Shown here piece after piece: positions 51,452 through 59,771 of a stretch of DNA of 64,000 nucleotides (positions within the stretch are counted from its first letter, which is position 1; the number at the start of each line of letters is the position of its first letter). The notes below the pieces were generated by a model. The model was not told where the DNA came from, ran no database searches, and saw nothing but the letters and a program-made list of their open reading frames with translations. The translations under genes were made by a program, and so were the position numbers. The DNA is taken from contig JAVEXZ010000010.1 in NCBI GenBank assembly GCA_034003765.1, positions 1 to 64,000 of the forward strand, given 5' to 3'. The stretch is from JAAZGD01 sp034003765. GTDB taxonomy: Bacteria > Bacillota > Clostridia > Peptostreptococcales > Anaerovoracaceae.

Positions 51452-52653
51452 ATTTTGAATTAAAAATGGCTCTCCGTTTTATAGGAAGTGGCAGGAGCCA
51501 AACTGTTTTTATAATTGTAGGTATTGCAATTGGTGTTGCTGTTCAGATTTTTCTTGGCTCTTTAATAACCAGTTTACAAGACAGCTTGGTAAATGAAACC
51601 ATCGGTAACAGCTCACATATTACCATTCGAAGCGAAGAGGACTATATAACTCAAGCTTTAGATGAGGACCCATCAAATGCAACTTTTTTCAGAGGCAACC
51701 TTACAAATGGGTCCGAAAACTTAGATAACTGGGCGCCTCTAGTTGATGAAATCAAGAACGACCCTTCTGTAACTGCTGTATCCCCAACACTACAAGGTAC
51801 CGCTTTGATAAGAAGTGGTGGTATGGATAAGTCTGTTCAAATCAAGGGGATCTTTTTTGAACAAGCAGATTCTATATATGATATAAGCCCAAGGATGGTA
51901 GATGGAAACCCAACTGTGGAAGGCAACACTATTCTAATGGGTAAGAGTTTATCAGAAGATTTAGGAGTGCAAAGTGGTGACAGTGTAAATCTTCTCTTAC
52001 CAAATAGCGGGACTGTTCGATTAATAGTGGGGGGAACATTTGACTTACAAAATGAAAGTGTAAATGGGTCTTTGCTTTTCATGGACCTACGAAGGACACA
52101 GAAACTATTTAATACTGGAGATGCAGTGTCTTCAATCGAGACACAGGTCACTGACCCCTTTGCTGTAGACATAATTGCAGATGATTGGAGAGCTCGACTG
52201 GGAAATGTTAAAATTGATGAATGGAAGCAGCTAAATGCTCAGCTTTTAAGCGCACTATCTAGCCAAAGCAGTTCCTCTTATACAATCCAATTTTTCGTTA
52301 TACTTTCTATAACCCTGGGAATTGCTAGTGTACTCGCTGTATCAGTAATACAAAAATCCAAGGAAATCGGGATTTTGAAGGCTATGGGTACAACGAAAAA
52401 GAGTGCCAGCCGTATCTTTGTCCTTCAGGGGTTGATTTTAGGCTTTTTAGGGTCCATGGCAGGGGTCTTAGCAGGTATCCTCCTCCTAAGCGCTTTTAAT
52501 TCAGCAGAGGGGCTCTCATTCAGTATCTCATACAGATGGAGTAACCTACTTCTTCTTGCTGGGATAGCTACTGGTGCGGGTGCAATAGCATCTGTCATTC
52601 CTGCTAGGCGATCAGCAAACTTAAACCCAATGGAGGCTATCAAAAATGGATAA
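51448..52653 (+). CDS. MacB/FtsX-family ABC permease
   Basis: 401 residues. An N-terminal membrane segment (TVFIIVGIAIGVAVQIFLG) is followed by a large extracytoplasmic domain of about 230 residues and three C-terminal membrane segments (QFFVILSITLGIASVLAVSVIQKSKEIGILKAMG, then the FtsX domain with IASVIPARRSANLNPMEAIK). These are mechanotransmission-type permeases driving extracytoplasmic processes rather than classical import. The likely TTG start overlaps the adaptor stop. The substrate is unknown. Confidence 0.9.
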   Translation: MNFELKMALRFIGSGRSQTVFIIVGIAIGVAVQIFLGSLITSLQDSLVNETIGNSSHITIRSEEDYITQALDEDPSNATFFRGNLTNGSENLDNWAPLVDEIKNDPSVTAVSPTLQGTALIRSGGMDKSVQIKGIFFEQADSIYDISPRMVDGNPTVEGNTILMGKSLSEDLGVQSGDSVNLLLPNSGTVRLIVGGTFDLQNESVNGSLLFMDLRRTQKLFNTGDAVSSIETQVTDPFAVDIIADDWRARLGNVKIDEWKQLNAQLLSALSSQSSSSYTIQFFVILSITLGIASVLAVSVIQKSKEIGILKAMGTTKKSASRIFVLQGLILGFLGSMAGVLAGILLLSAFNSAEGLSFSISYRWSNLLLLAGIATGAGAIASVIPARRSANLNPMEAIKNG

Positions 52654-53407
52654 GGTATTATTAAGAGGCGAGGGCCTCACTCGTGAATACGGAACTACTA
52701 TTATCACGACTGCATTAGATCAAGTTTCTATAACGTTAAATAATAGTGAATTTTCTAGTGTAATAGGCCAATCTGGATGTGGAAAAAGTACCCTACTTAA
52801 TATGCTTGGTGCTCTAGATAAACCAACTCGGGGGACTTTAATATTTAAAGATAGAAATCTATCAGAAATGAATGATGGAGAATTAGCCGCCTTTCGAAAC
52901 AAAAATATAGGTTTTATTTTTCAGTTCCATCATTTGCTGCCTGAGTTTACCGCTCTAGAAAATGTCTTGTTACCTACTTGGATTGAAACACGTACAGCAG
53001 ACAAAAAGAAGGAAGCTAGAGCAAAAGAATTATTAGAGTTAGTTGGTTTGGCTGATCGAATGAATAATATGGCTCCCAACCTTTCAGGAGGACAACAACA
53101 AAGGGTTTCAATTGCAAGGGCGCTTATTAATAACCCAAATCTAGTACTTGCAGATGAACCTACAGGTAATTTGGATTCTGATTCTACAGACCAAGTATAC
53201 GAACTTCTAAGAAATATAAACAAAGAGTTGGATATGTCCTTCCTGATAGTAACTCATGATCGTCATATAGCAGAAAAATCCGACCGGGTTATTGAAATGT
53301 CCGACGGCCGGATAATTAACGATTATAAAACTTCCGAAAAACTTCCTGAAGAATTATGGGAATGCCTTGCACCCAATAACTGTAAGCTGTTACACCCAGA
53401 AGCTTAG
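52646..53407 (+). CDS. LolD/MacB-type ABC ATPase
   Basis: 253 residues. SSVIGQSGCGKSTLLNMLGALD is Walker A, NLSGGQQQRVSIARALINNP the signature and LVLADEPTGNLDSDSTDQV Walker B. The latter two are typical of the LolD/FtsE/MacB ATPase branch. A C-terminal extension (EKLPEELWECLAPNNCKLLHPE) is rich in Cys/His/Pro and outside the conserved domain. The start overlaps the permease by 8 bases, so the three gene products form one transporter. Confidence 0.93.
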   Translation: MDKVLLRGEGLTREYGTTIITTALDQVSITLNNSEFSSVIGQSGCGKSTLLNMLGALDKPTRGTLIFKDRNLSEMNDGELAAFRNKNIGFIFQFHHLLPEFTALENVLLPTWIETRTADKKKEARAKELLELVGLADRMNNMAPNLSGGQQQRVSIARALINNPNLVLADEPTGNLDSDSTDQVYELLRNINKELDMSFLIVTHDRHIAEKSDRVIEMSDGRIINDYKTSEKLPEELWECLAPNNCKLLHPEA

Positions 53408-53452
53408 GATTATTGTATATGAGCTATATTGAGTATTCGGATTAACTTTGTA

Positions 53453-53938
53453 TTAATAATCTTTCCTAATCCCAAACTCAGGGGCTTCCACCCACTCATC
53501 TCCGCTTCTTAGCATCTGAGACATTTCATCAAAAAGTTTAAAGTGCTTCCTTTCTTGATCTATCAGGAAATGAAGTATTTTTTTCTCCTCGTCTTTTTGA
53601 GATTTTTCTAAAATGCTCTTATAAAAATCTATACTCTTTTGTTCTTTGTCCATTGCCATTCTGTAAAAATCAAATTGGTCTGGTTGGGCTTTTATCTCGA
53701 TCTCAAATTGTTCGTCTCCTGGGTATATCTCTTTAATACACTTTTCTAAATCAGTTTCCTTTAAATCTGAAGGGCTTCCTTGAATCATCGATTCTATTAT
53801 CCCCCTGTGCTTTGCTTCCTCTTTAGCCAGCAAACGACAAACAGCCTTTAATCCATAATTTTCATTTTTCTCTTCTTGTTCAAGGTAAAACTTCTCACCT
53901 TCATTTTCCATTTCAATTGCTAATTTTAGAATATCCAT
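53453..53938 (-). CDS. Rubrerythrin-like ferritin-fold protein
   Basis: 161 residues forming two repeats of a four-helix bundle: LAIEMENEGEKFYLEQEEKNENYGLKAVCRLLAKEEAKHRGIIESM and RMAMDKEQKSIDFYKSILEKSQ...FLIDQERKHFKLFDEM. The E-x(6)-Y...E-x-x-H pattern is that of di-iron peroxide-reducing proteins of anaerobes. No C-terminal rubredoxin domain is present. A role in peroxide protection is inferred. AAAGGGGAATG precedes the start. It may be co-transcribed with the copper ATPase gene upstream. Confidence 0.85.
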   Translation of the reverse strand: MDILKLAIEMENEGEKFYLEQEEKNENYGLKAVCRLLAKEEAKHRGIIESMIQGSPSDLKETDLEKCIKEIYPGDEQFEIEIKAQPDQFDFYRMAMDKEQKSIDFYKSILEKSQKDEEKKILHFLIDQERKHFKLFDEMSQMLRSGDEWVEAPEFGIRKDY

Positions 53939-53992
53939 TTCATTCCCCTTTCTTTACCCACTGAAATTATCGTTGAAATTATCAACACATTA

Positions 53993-56239
53993 CTAGTCTT
54001 TTCTGAAGTTTTTTATCCTTAAGGCATTTGATACAACTGAAACAGAACTTAAGGACATCGCTGCCGCTGCCAACATTGGATTTAATAAGGGACCTCCAAA
54101 AACATATAGAAGACCTGCAGCAACAGGAATTCCTATTACATTATATCCGAATGCCCAAAAAAGATTTTGCTTTATAGTTTTAATAGTTCGTTTACTAAGT
54201 TTGATTGCAGTTACTACACCAGACAAATCATTGCCCATCAGGACAATATCTGCTGATTCTATTGCTACATCAGTACCTGAGCCAATGGCAATACCAATAT
54301 CTCCTTGTACCAATGCAGGAGCATCATTTATTCCATCTCCAACCATAGCCACTTTTTTCCCTGCATCCTGAATTTTCTTAACTTCGAAAGATTTACCTTC
54401 CGGCAATACACCTGCAAGAACATGTTCTATTCCTACAGTTTTGGCAATTGCTTGACCAGTTTTTTCATGGTCTCCTGTAATCATTATAACATCAAGACCC
54501 ATATTTTTTAGCTCTGTTATTGCCTTTGCGCTTCCTGGTTTAATAACATCAGCTACAGCAATAATTCCAGCTAGCTCTTCGTTTACGCTAATATACACGG
54601 GAGTTTTACCGTCATCTGCTAAAGCTTCAAAACTTTCTTCTAACTCTATTACTGAGATAGACTTTTCTTCCATTAGTTTTTTGTTGCCTACTAAAACTCT
54701 ACTTCCATCTATTTCAGCTTCTAGGCCCTTTCCTGGAAGAGCCATAAAACCCTCAATCTTTTTCAAAGAAATATTCTCTTCTTCAGCATTTTTTACTATA
54801 GCATCAGCCAATGGATGTTCAGAACCCTTCTCCCCAGAAGCAGCCAATTGAAGGAGTTGATTTCTATCCATACCCTTGGCAGTTATAATATCTGTAACTA
54901 CTGGCTTTCCTTCTGTAATTGTTCCCGTTTTATCAAGGATTATAGTTTCAACTTGGTGGGCTCTTTCCAGGGCTTCTCCACCTTTAAATAATATGCCATA
55001 TTCCGTAGCCTTTCCAGTTCCTACCATAATTGCTGTTGGGGTTGCTAGGCCTAAGGCGCAAGGACAAGCAATAACTAGTACTGCTATAAAGATAGTCATG
55101 GAAAAAACCAGGCTTTCTCCACTGAGAATCCAGCCTAAAAATGATATTAAGGCAATGATAAAAACGATGGGAACAAATATGCCTGAAACCACATCAGCCA
55201 TTCTGGCAATAGGTGCTTTAGAACCTTGTGCGTCTTCTACTAACTTTATAATCTGGGCTAAGGCTGTCTGGGAACCTATTTTAGTTGCCTGGAATTGAAT
55301 AGTGCCGTTTTTATTTATAGTTGCCCCAAAAACATTATCTCCTTGAGTTTTTTCAACAGGAATACTCTCCCCTGTTAACATGGATTCGTCTATAGAAGTA
55401 TTGCCTTCTAGAACAATTCCATCTACAGGTATTTTTTCTCCTGGCCTGACTATGATTCTATATCCCAACTCTACTTCATCGATAGGGATTTCATATTCTT
55501 TTCCGTCTTTAATGACTCGAGCAGTTTTTGGACTAAGTCCCATTAACTTTTTAATAGCCTGGGAAGTCTTACCTTTAGACTTGGCCTCTAGGAATCTCCC
55601 CAAAAGGATCAGAGTAATAATAACTCCAGCAGTTTCGAAATATAAATGGGGTGGTCCATGTAAGTTTCCTGTAAGTATATTTATGACTTCATATACACTG
55701 TATATAATAGCTGCTGTTGTCCCCATTGCAACTAGAGAGTCCATATTTGGGCTCCTGTTCCAGATCCCTCTATAGCCTACAACATAGAACTGATTTCCCA
55801 CAATCAAAATTGGGATGGTAAGCAGCAAGAGTAAAATTGCATACCTTTGTGGGTATATCATAGGGCTTAGAAATTCAGGAAAGGGAAAGGATATGGCAGA
55901 AATCATTGGAGCCATAGATAAATATAGGAGAGGTCCAGCAAATATAGCTGAAACAACAAATTTAGTCCATAGTTTTTTGCTTTCTTTATCTTTCTCTTCC
56001 TGATCTAAATCTATATTTTCTTGGGGCAAAATATCGACAGGCTGGTAACCGGCCTTGCTAATCTCACGCTTAATTTCCTCAAGGGTAATCTCACTTTCAT
56101 TAAATAATAATGTGGCTTTACCAGTAGCTAGGTTAACGGAAACCTCTTTAACACCTTCCATTTTCTCAATTACTTTTTCGACCCGGGCAGAACAAGCTGC
56201 ACAAGTCATTCCCTTGATCTTTATAGTTTCTTTTTTCAT
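53993..56239 (-). CDS. copA: Copper-exporting P1B-type ATPase
   Basis: 748 residues. One N-terminal heavy-metal-binding domain (GMTCAACSARVEKV, Cys 13 and 16) is followed by eight membrane segments. The actuator has MLTGESIPVEK, the translocation path VIACPCALGLATPTA, the phosphorylation site ILDKTGTITEGKP, the nucleotide domain GEKGSEHPLADAIV with the HP motif, and the hinge VAMVGDGINDAPALVQGD. CPC and the YN...MSSVSVV pattern in the last helices indicate Cu(I). No CsoR, CopY or CopZ gene is nearby. GAGAGGA precedes the ATG. Confidence 0.95.
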   Translation of the reverse strand: MKKETIKIKGMTCAACSARVEKVIEKMEGVKEVSVNLATGKATLLFNESEITLEEIKREISKAGYQPVDILPQENIDLDQEEKDKESKKLWTKFVVSAIFAGPLLYLSMAPMISAISFPFPEFLSPMIYPQRYAILLLLLTIPILIVGNQFYVVGYRGIWNRSPNMDSLVAMGTTAAIIYSVYEVINILTGNLHGPPHLYFETAGVIITLILLGRFLEAKSKGKTSQAIKKLMGLSPKTARVIKDGKEYEIPIDEVELGYRIIVRPGEKIPVDGIVLEGNTSIDESMLTGESIPVEKTQGDNVFGATINKNGTIQFQATKIGSQTALAQIIKLVEDAQGSKAPIARMADVVSGIFVPIVFIIALISFLGWILSGESLVFSMTIFIAVLVIACPCALGLATPTAIMVGTGKATEYGILFKGGEALERAHQVETIILDKTGTITEGKPVVTDIITAKGMDRNQLLQLAASGEKGSEHPLADAIVKNAEEENISLKKIEGFMALPGKGLEAEIDGSRVLVGNKKLMEEKSISVIELEESFEALADDGKTPVYISVNEELAGIIAVADVIKPGSAKAITELKNMGLDVIMITGDHEKTGQAIAKTVGIEHVLAGVLPEGKSFEVKKIQDAGKKVAMVGDGINDAPALVQGDIGIAIGSGTDVAIESADIVLMGNDLSGVVTAIKLSKRTIKTIKQNLFWAFGYNVIGIPVAAGLLYVFGGPLLNPMLAAAAMSLSSVSVVSNALRIKNFRKD

Positions 56240-56501
56240 AAGTCCTCTCTTTCTGTTGCTATATATTATACCTCTTAAGGCTTATAAACTAACACCTGAA
56301 AGCTAAGTCTCCTTAAAACAATTCACAAAGGTTTTCACCTAGCCTAAGAGCTTTCCAATATTCAAGAAATGAATTGTTAACTCTACTCTTTGCTCCATTG
56401 TGCTACAAGCCAAAGTCATTTTCATTTGGGTTTACAAACCCACAGTATTATATTTATTTCATAAAAATTTATAGAAATTTGTGTATTTTCACAATTTCCC
56501 C
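56240..56501. other. Intergenic region without a gene
   Basis: AT-rich DNA between the copper ATPase start and the dapA promoter. The copA promoter should lie in the first 100 bases, but no confident elements or copper-regulator inverted repeat were seen. Nothing else is recognised. Confidence 0.5.
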
Positions 56502-56530
56502 TTGACAGAGACAGGGCATTATTGTAAAGT
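56502..56530 (+). promoter_or_regulatory. Promoter of the dapAB operon
   Basis: TTGACA (56502-56507), 17-base spacer, TAAAGT (56525-56530). The predicted start near 56537 is about 245 bases before the dapA ATG and places the leader ORF and terminator in the transcript. Confidence 0.75.
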
Positions 56531-56560
56531 AGCAACAATAGATTTGAAAAGGGAGAAGAC

Positions 56561-56611
56561 ATGAATACAAAGATTATGACTTTTGCAGATAAAAAACACG
56601 GTAAGGGATAG
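56561..56611 (+). CDS. Putative leader peptide upstream of dapA
   Basis: A 16-residue ORF, MNTKIMTFADKKHGKG, with Lys at positions 4, 11, 12 and 15. AAGGGAG lies about 6 bases before the ATG. It sits between the dapA promoter and an intrinsic terminator at 56695-56733, the position of leader peptides in amino acid attenuators, and four Lys in 16 fits a lysine operon. The downstream alternative pairings are less clear than in the aromatic leader, so regulation by charged tRNA-Lys is a hypothesis. Confidence 0.6.
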   Translation: MNTKIMTFADKKHGKG

Positions 56612-56661
56612 CGCCGCCTTCGATTAAATAAATAATCCAGGGCAGGTGCATTTTCTCTTGC

Positions 56662-56707
56662 CCCAGGGATAAAGTCAGATGAACCATGCTGATTAACGTC
56701 TTTTGGG
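56662..56707 (+). promoter_or_regulatory. Candidate antiterminator pairing before dapA
   Basis: CCCA (56662-56665) and AAAG (56671-56674) could pair with CTTTTGGG (56700-56707), the 5' arm of the terminator, with a 5-base bulge. A hairpin of GGGCA (56640-56644) with TGCCC (56659-56663) would compete with it. The pairing is short and was found by eye. Confidence 0.35.
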
Positions 56708-56733
56708 AATACCCCATAAGACGTTTTTTTTTT
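56695..56733 (+). terminator. Strong intrinsic terminator in the dapA leader
   Basis: AACGTCTT (56695-56702) pairs with AAGACGTT (56718-56725), extended by TGGG with CCCA, and is followed by a run of ten T (56724-56733). It lies 48 bases before the dapA ATG and downstream of the promoter, so it can only make sense as an attenuator. Confidence 0.9.
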
Positions 56734-56781
56734 AGATTCATAACTTTTTATTACTCTTACTATTTTGAAAGGAGCACGAAA

Positions 56782-57657
56782 ATGATTGAAGGATCAATTG
56801 TAGCACTAATTACACCTTTTAACCCTGATGGAAGGGTTAACTTCGATAAAATCGGAGAACTCTTGGAATGGCACATCGCCAACAAAACTGATGGGATTCT
56901 AATGCTGGGAACAACAAGTGAATCTCCAACTATGTCCCATGAAGAAGACGATGAAATATGTAAATTTGCTGTTGATGTTGTTAATAAGAGAGTACCAATT
57001 ATTGCTAGTAGTGGTTCCAACTGTACGAAAACTGTGATTCAAAAAAGCCAAAGCTTTAAAAATTTAGGCGCTGACGGACTTTTAGCAATTTCCCCATACT
57101 ATAATAAAGCAAATAACCAAGGAATGTATCACCACTTTGCCGATGTGGCAGACGCAGTAGATCTTCCCATGATATTATATAACGTACCCGGAAGAACAGG
57201 TTGCAGCATACCAGTAGATGTAGTAAAGCGTTTATCCCTTCATAAAAATATTGTAGGGATAAAGGAAGCCAGTGGTGATATGAGCTATGCCGCCAAACTT
57301 TCAACCTTCATAACCCCAGACTTTGCTATTTGGAGTGGCAACGATGATATTATTCTTCCTATTCTTAGCCTAGGTGGGTCAGGAGTTATCTCGGTGCTAG
57401 CTAATATTATGCCCCTAGAAACCCACCAAATGGTTAGAGATTATTTAGATGGTAATATTGAAAAGGCCCGGAAATTCCAGATCGACTATATGCATCTTAT
57501 TAATGATTTATTTATTGAAGTAAACCCAATTCCTGTTAAGGAAGCTATGAATTTAATGGGCATGGGTGTAGGGGGCTATAGAATGCCCCTCTGTCCAATG
57601 GGTGATGACACTCGGGAGATTCTTAGATGTGAAATGGAAAGGATGGACTTAATATAG
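56782..57657 (+). CDS. dapA: 4-hydroxy-tetrahydrodipicolinate synthase
   Basis: Condenses pyruvate with aspartate semialdehyde, the committed step to diaminopimelate and lysine. 291 residues. MLGTTSESPTMSHEE, YNVPGRTGCSIPVDVV with the catalytic Tyr, and NIVGIKEASGDMSY with the Schiff-base Lys are visible. The frame is open 32 codons further upstream, but that stretch is the terminator region. The ATG at 56782 has AAAGGAG 8 bases before it. First structural gene after the attenuator, and it overlaps dapB by one base. Confidence 0.97.
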   Translation: MIEGSIVALITPFNPDGRVNFDKIGELLEWHIANKTDGILMLGTTSESPTMSHEEDDEICKFAVDVVNKRVPIIASSGSNCTKTVIQKSQSFKNLGADGLLAISPYYNKANNQGMYHHFADVADAVDLPMILYNVPGRTGCSIPVDVVKRLSLHKNIVGIKEASGDMSYAAKLSTFITPDFAIWSGNDDIILPILSLGGSGVISVLANIMPLETHQMVRDYLDGNIEKARKFQIDYMHLINDLFIEVNPIPVKEAMNLMGMGVGGYRMPLCPMGDDTREILRCEMERMDLI

Positions 57658-58349
57658 TGAAGATTATTGTATCTGGAAAAGGTAGAATGGGAAAGGCTAT
57701 TGATGAAACTGCAGCAGAAATGAAATCCCAAATTCCAAATAGACCTTTGGAAATAGCTTCTTTTATCGGTAGAGAGCAAGTCTCAGAACCAATAGCTCAA
57801 GGTGATATTATTTTAGATTTTTCAAGCCCAAGTATGGCTCTTGCCATGGCTAATGTGGCAAAGAACAGGAGAATACCTTTCATAACTGGCACAACAGGTT
57901 TTACCAAGGCTGAAATAGATGTCTTAAAAGATATTGCCCAAGAAATACCTTTGCTAGTTAGTTTTAATTTTTCTTTAGGCATCGCCCTTTTCGCACGAAT
58001 TATCAAAGGGATTCCATCAATTCTTGGGCCAACTTGGGATATAGAGCTATCAGAAACCCACCACAAAAATAAAGTTGATGCTCCAAGTGGAACGGCATTC
58101 CGGCTTTTAGAAGCTCTAGATCCTGATGAATCCTTGAGGAATTCGGGAGCTTTAGGAGTTCACTCCTTGCGAGGTGGCACAGTTATCGGTGAGCATACGG
58201 TGAGTTTTTTCGGTCCTCACGAAAGCTTATCTATAACTCATCGTTCAGAAGACCGTAAAGTTTTTGCTCAAGGAGCTTTAGTAGCCTGCGAAAAACTATT
58301 AACGAAGGAAGCAGGCTTTTATACCCTGGAAGAACTAATGTTTAAGTAA
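57657..58349 (+). CDS. dapB: 4-hydroxy-tetrahydrodipicolinate reductase
   Basis: Reduces the dapA product in lysine and diaminopimelate synthesis. 230 residues, somewhat shorter than the usual 250-270. IIVSGKGRMGKAIDETAAEM is the NAD(P)-binding loop, FITGTTGFTKAEID the conserved TGTTG segment, and ELSETHHKNKVDAPSGTAFRLLEAL the catalytic His-His-x-x-K with the substrate-binding SGTA. Starts with GTG overlapping the dapA stop (TAGTG), so translation is coupled. Followed by a terminator. Confidence 0.95.
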   Translation: MKIIVSGKGRMGKAIDETAAEMKSQIPNRPLEIASFIGREQVSEPIAQGDIILDFSSPSMALAMANVAKNRRIPFITGTTGFTKAEIDVLKDIAQEIPLLVSFNFSLGIALFARIIKGIPSILGPTWDIELSETHHKNKVDAPSGTAFRLLEALDPDESLRNSGALGVHSLRGGTVIGEHTVSFFGPHESLSITHRSEDRKVFAQGALVACEKLLTKEAGFYTLEELMFK

Positions 58350-58366
58350 AACTGAAGGACTGATTC

Positions 58367-58399
58367 AAGGATTTCTGATTTGCAGAAATCCTTTGTTTT
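58367..58399 (+). terminator. Intrinsic terminator of dapAB
   Basis: Arms AAGGATTTCTG and CAGAAATCCTT (11 pairs, 5-base loop) followed by TGTTTTAT. It lies 18 bases after the dapB stop, facing the converging dapL gene. Confidence 0.85.
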
Positions 58400-58482
58400 A
58401 TCTAATCAATATCCAGGATTTATTTATCTCATCATTATTTAATATCTAATACACCAGTCCAAATTCATGATTCCTTAAATAA

Positions 58483-59718
58483 TCAAAATGCAAGATTTAA
58501 TTTCACGAGTCGATTTTTCATTTCATTTACTATTTCAAGTTCTTCCTCTATTGTCTTGGCTTCAAATGTAGCTGAAAATCTCAAATATGACCCTGCATCA
58601 TCCCAAGGAACCACTGAGATAGAAGCATTCTCAATAAAATACTTTGCTGCTGATTCAGCTGTTGGGAAAGTAACTCCCTTGCCAGCTCCCTTTGGGGCCT
58701 TCACATAAAGGAAAAAAGAACCCTTTGGTTTTTTTGGGGAAAACCCAAGACTCGAAAGCGCCTCCACTAACAAGTCTAACCTTCTTGAATACTTTTCGGC
58801 CAATACATCTGTTAGTTCAGGATGATTCATAGCGTATATTCCTGCCTTTTGTATGGCCCTAAATTGACCAGAATCTGTGTTATCCTTAACAGAAGCATAA
58901 GCTTTTATTGCTAAGGGGTTACCTACTGCAAAGGCCATACGCCAGCCAGTCATATTAAAAGCTTTTGATAGGGAGTGTAGCTCAATTCCCACATCTATAG
59001 CTCCCTCTACTGAAAGAAAACTAATAGGTGGCTGACCATCATAAGTTAAATTTGCATATGCTGAATCTGCAACGACTAGAATATTATTTGCTTTAGCAAA
59101 CTTTACAACATCTTGATAAAACTCTCGAGTCGCTCCTTGACCTGTAGGATTATTTGGGTAGTTTATATATAAAAGTTTAGCTCTTGATAATATCTCGCTA
59201 GGTATTTCATTGAAATCCGGGTAATAGTTGTTGGCTTCTGTTAGGGGCAAATTAAAAACCTCTCCCCCTAAGTACTTTGTCCAAGTTGATAGTACGGGAT
59301 ATCCTGGAACTGTTGCCAAAGTTACGTCCCCTGGATTAATGAAACATGAAGGGAGCATTGCTAGTATTGGCTTGCTGCCGATTCCATGAAGGATATTTTT
59401 GTCTGGATCAAGGCCTTTTACCCCAAAGACTCTTTCCATGTAAACAGCAGCAGCTTTGCTAAACTCTGGAATACCGTTATCTGCATAAAATCGATTCTCG
59501 GATTTGCCTGCTTCTTCACTTAGCACTTTCACTATAGAAGAATCTGCTGGCCCATCTGGCTCGCCTACCCCCATGTCTATCATTGGTCGTTCTGGGCTTC
59601 TCTTCTTCGCTTCATCTTTAGCCATCTTTATCATAGCGAACTTATATATCTTAGTCGCCTTACCAAAATTCTCTCCACCTAGCCTTTCAGCAATCATTTT
59701 TTGAATGTCATATACCAT
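58483..59718 (-). CDS. dapL: LL-diaminopimelate aminotransferase (class I/II, PLP)
   Basis: Converts tetrahydrodipicolinate directly to LL-diaminopimelate, bypassing the succinyl or acetyl routes. About 411 residues. MGVGEPDGPADSSIV is the substrate-binding start, LLYINYPNNPTGQGATREFY the PLP-orienting NPTG, VVADSAYANLTYD the PLP-binding Asp and Tyr, and ELHSLSKAFNMTGWRMAFAVGN the SLSK Schiff-base Lys. Context with lysA supports DapL; another class I aminotransferase is the alternative. The ATG at 59718 follows AAAGGA. Last gene of the trmB-lysA-dapL operon. Confidence 0.85.
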   Translation of the reverse strand: MVYDIQKMIAERLGGENFGKATKIYKFAMIKMAKDEAKKRSPERPMIDMGVGEPDGPADSSIVKVLSEEAGKSENRFYADNGIPEFSKAAAVYMERVFGVKGLDPDKNILHGIGSKPILAMLPSCFINPGDVTLATVPGYPVLSTWTKYLGGEVFNLPLTEANNYYPDFNEIPSEILSRAKLLYINYPNNPTGQGATREFYQDVVKFAKANNILVVADSAYANLTYDGQPPISFLSVEGAIDVGIELHSLSKAFNMTGWRMAFAVGNPLAIKAYASVKDNTDSGQFRAIQKAGIYAMNHPELTDVLAEKYSRRLDLLVEALSSLGFSPKKPKGSFFLYVKAPKGAGKGVTFPTAESAAKYFIENASISVVPWDDAGSYLRFSATFEAKTIEEELEIVNEMKNRLVKLNLAF

Positions 59719-59771
59719 TTTTATTGTTCCTTTCATTTATGCTATGTTATTATATTCTTCTCTCTGAACAT

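Noticed and set aside
56537..56733. Lysine riboswitch before dapA
   Set aside because: The region is about 200 bases and lacks the conserved core stretches I associate with that riboswitch; some similarity to fragments of other riboswitches (AAGTCAGATGAACC) did not extend to a full motif. A model search would decide.
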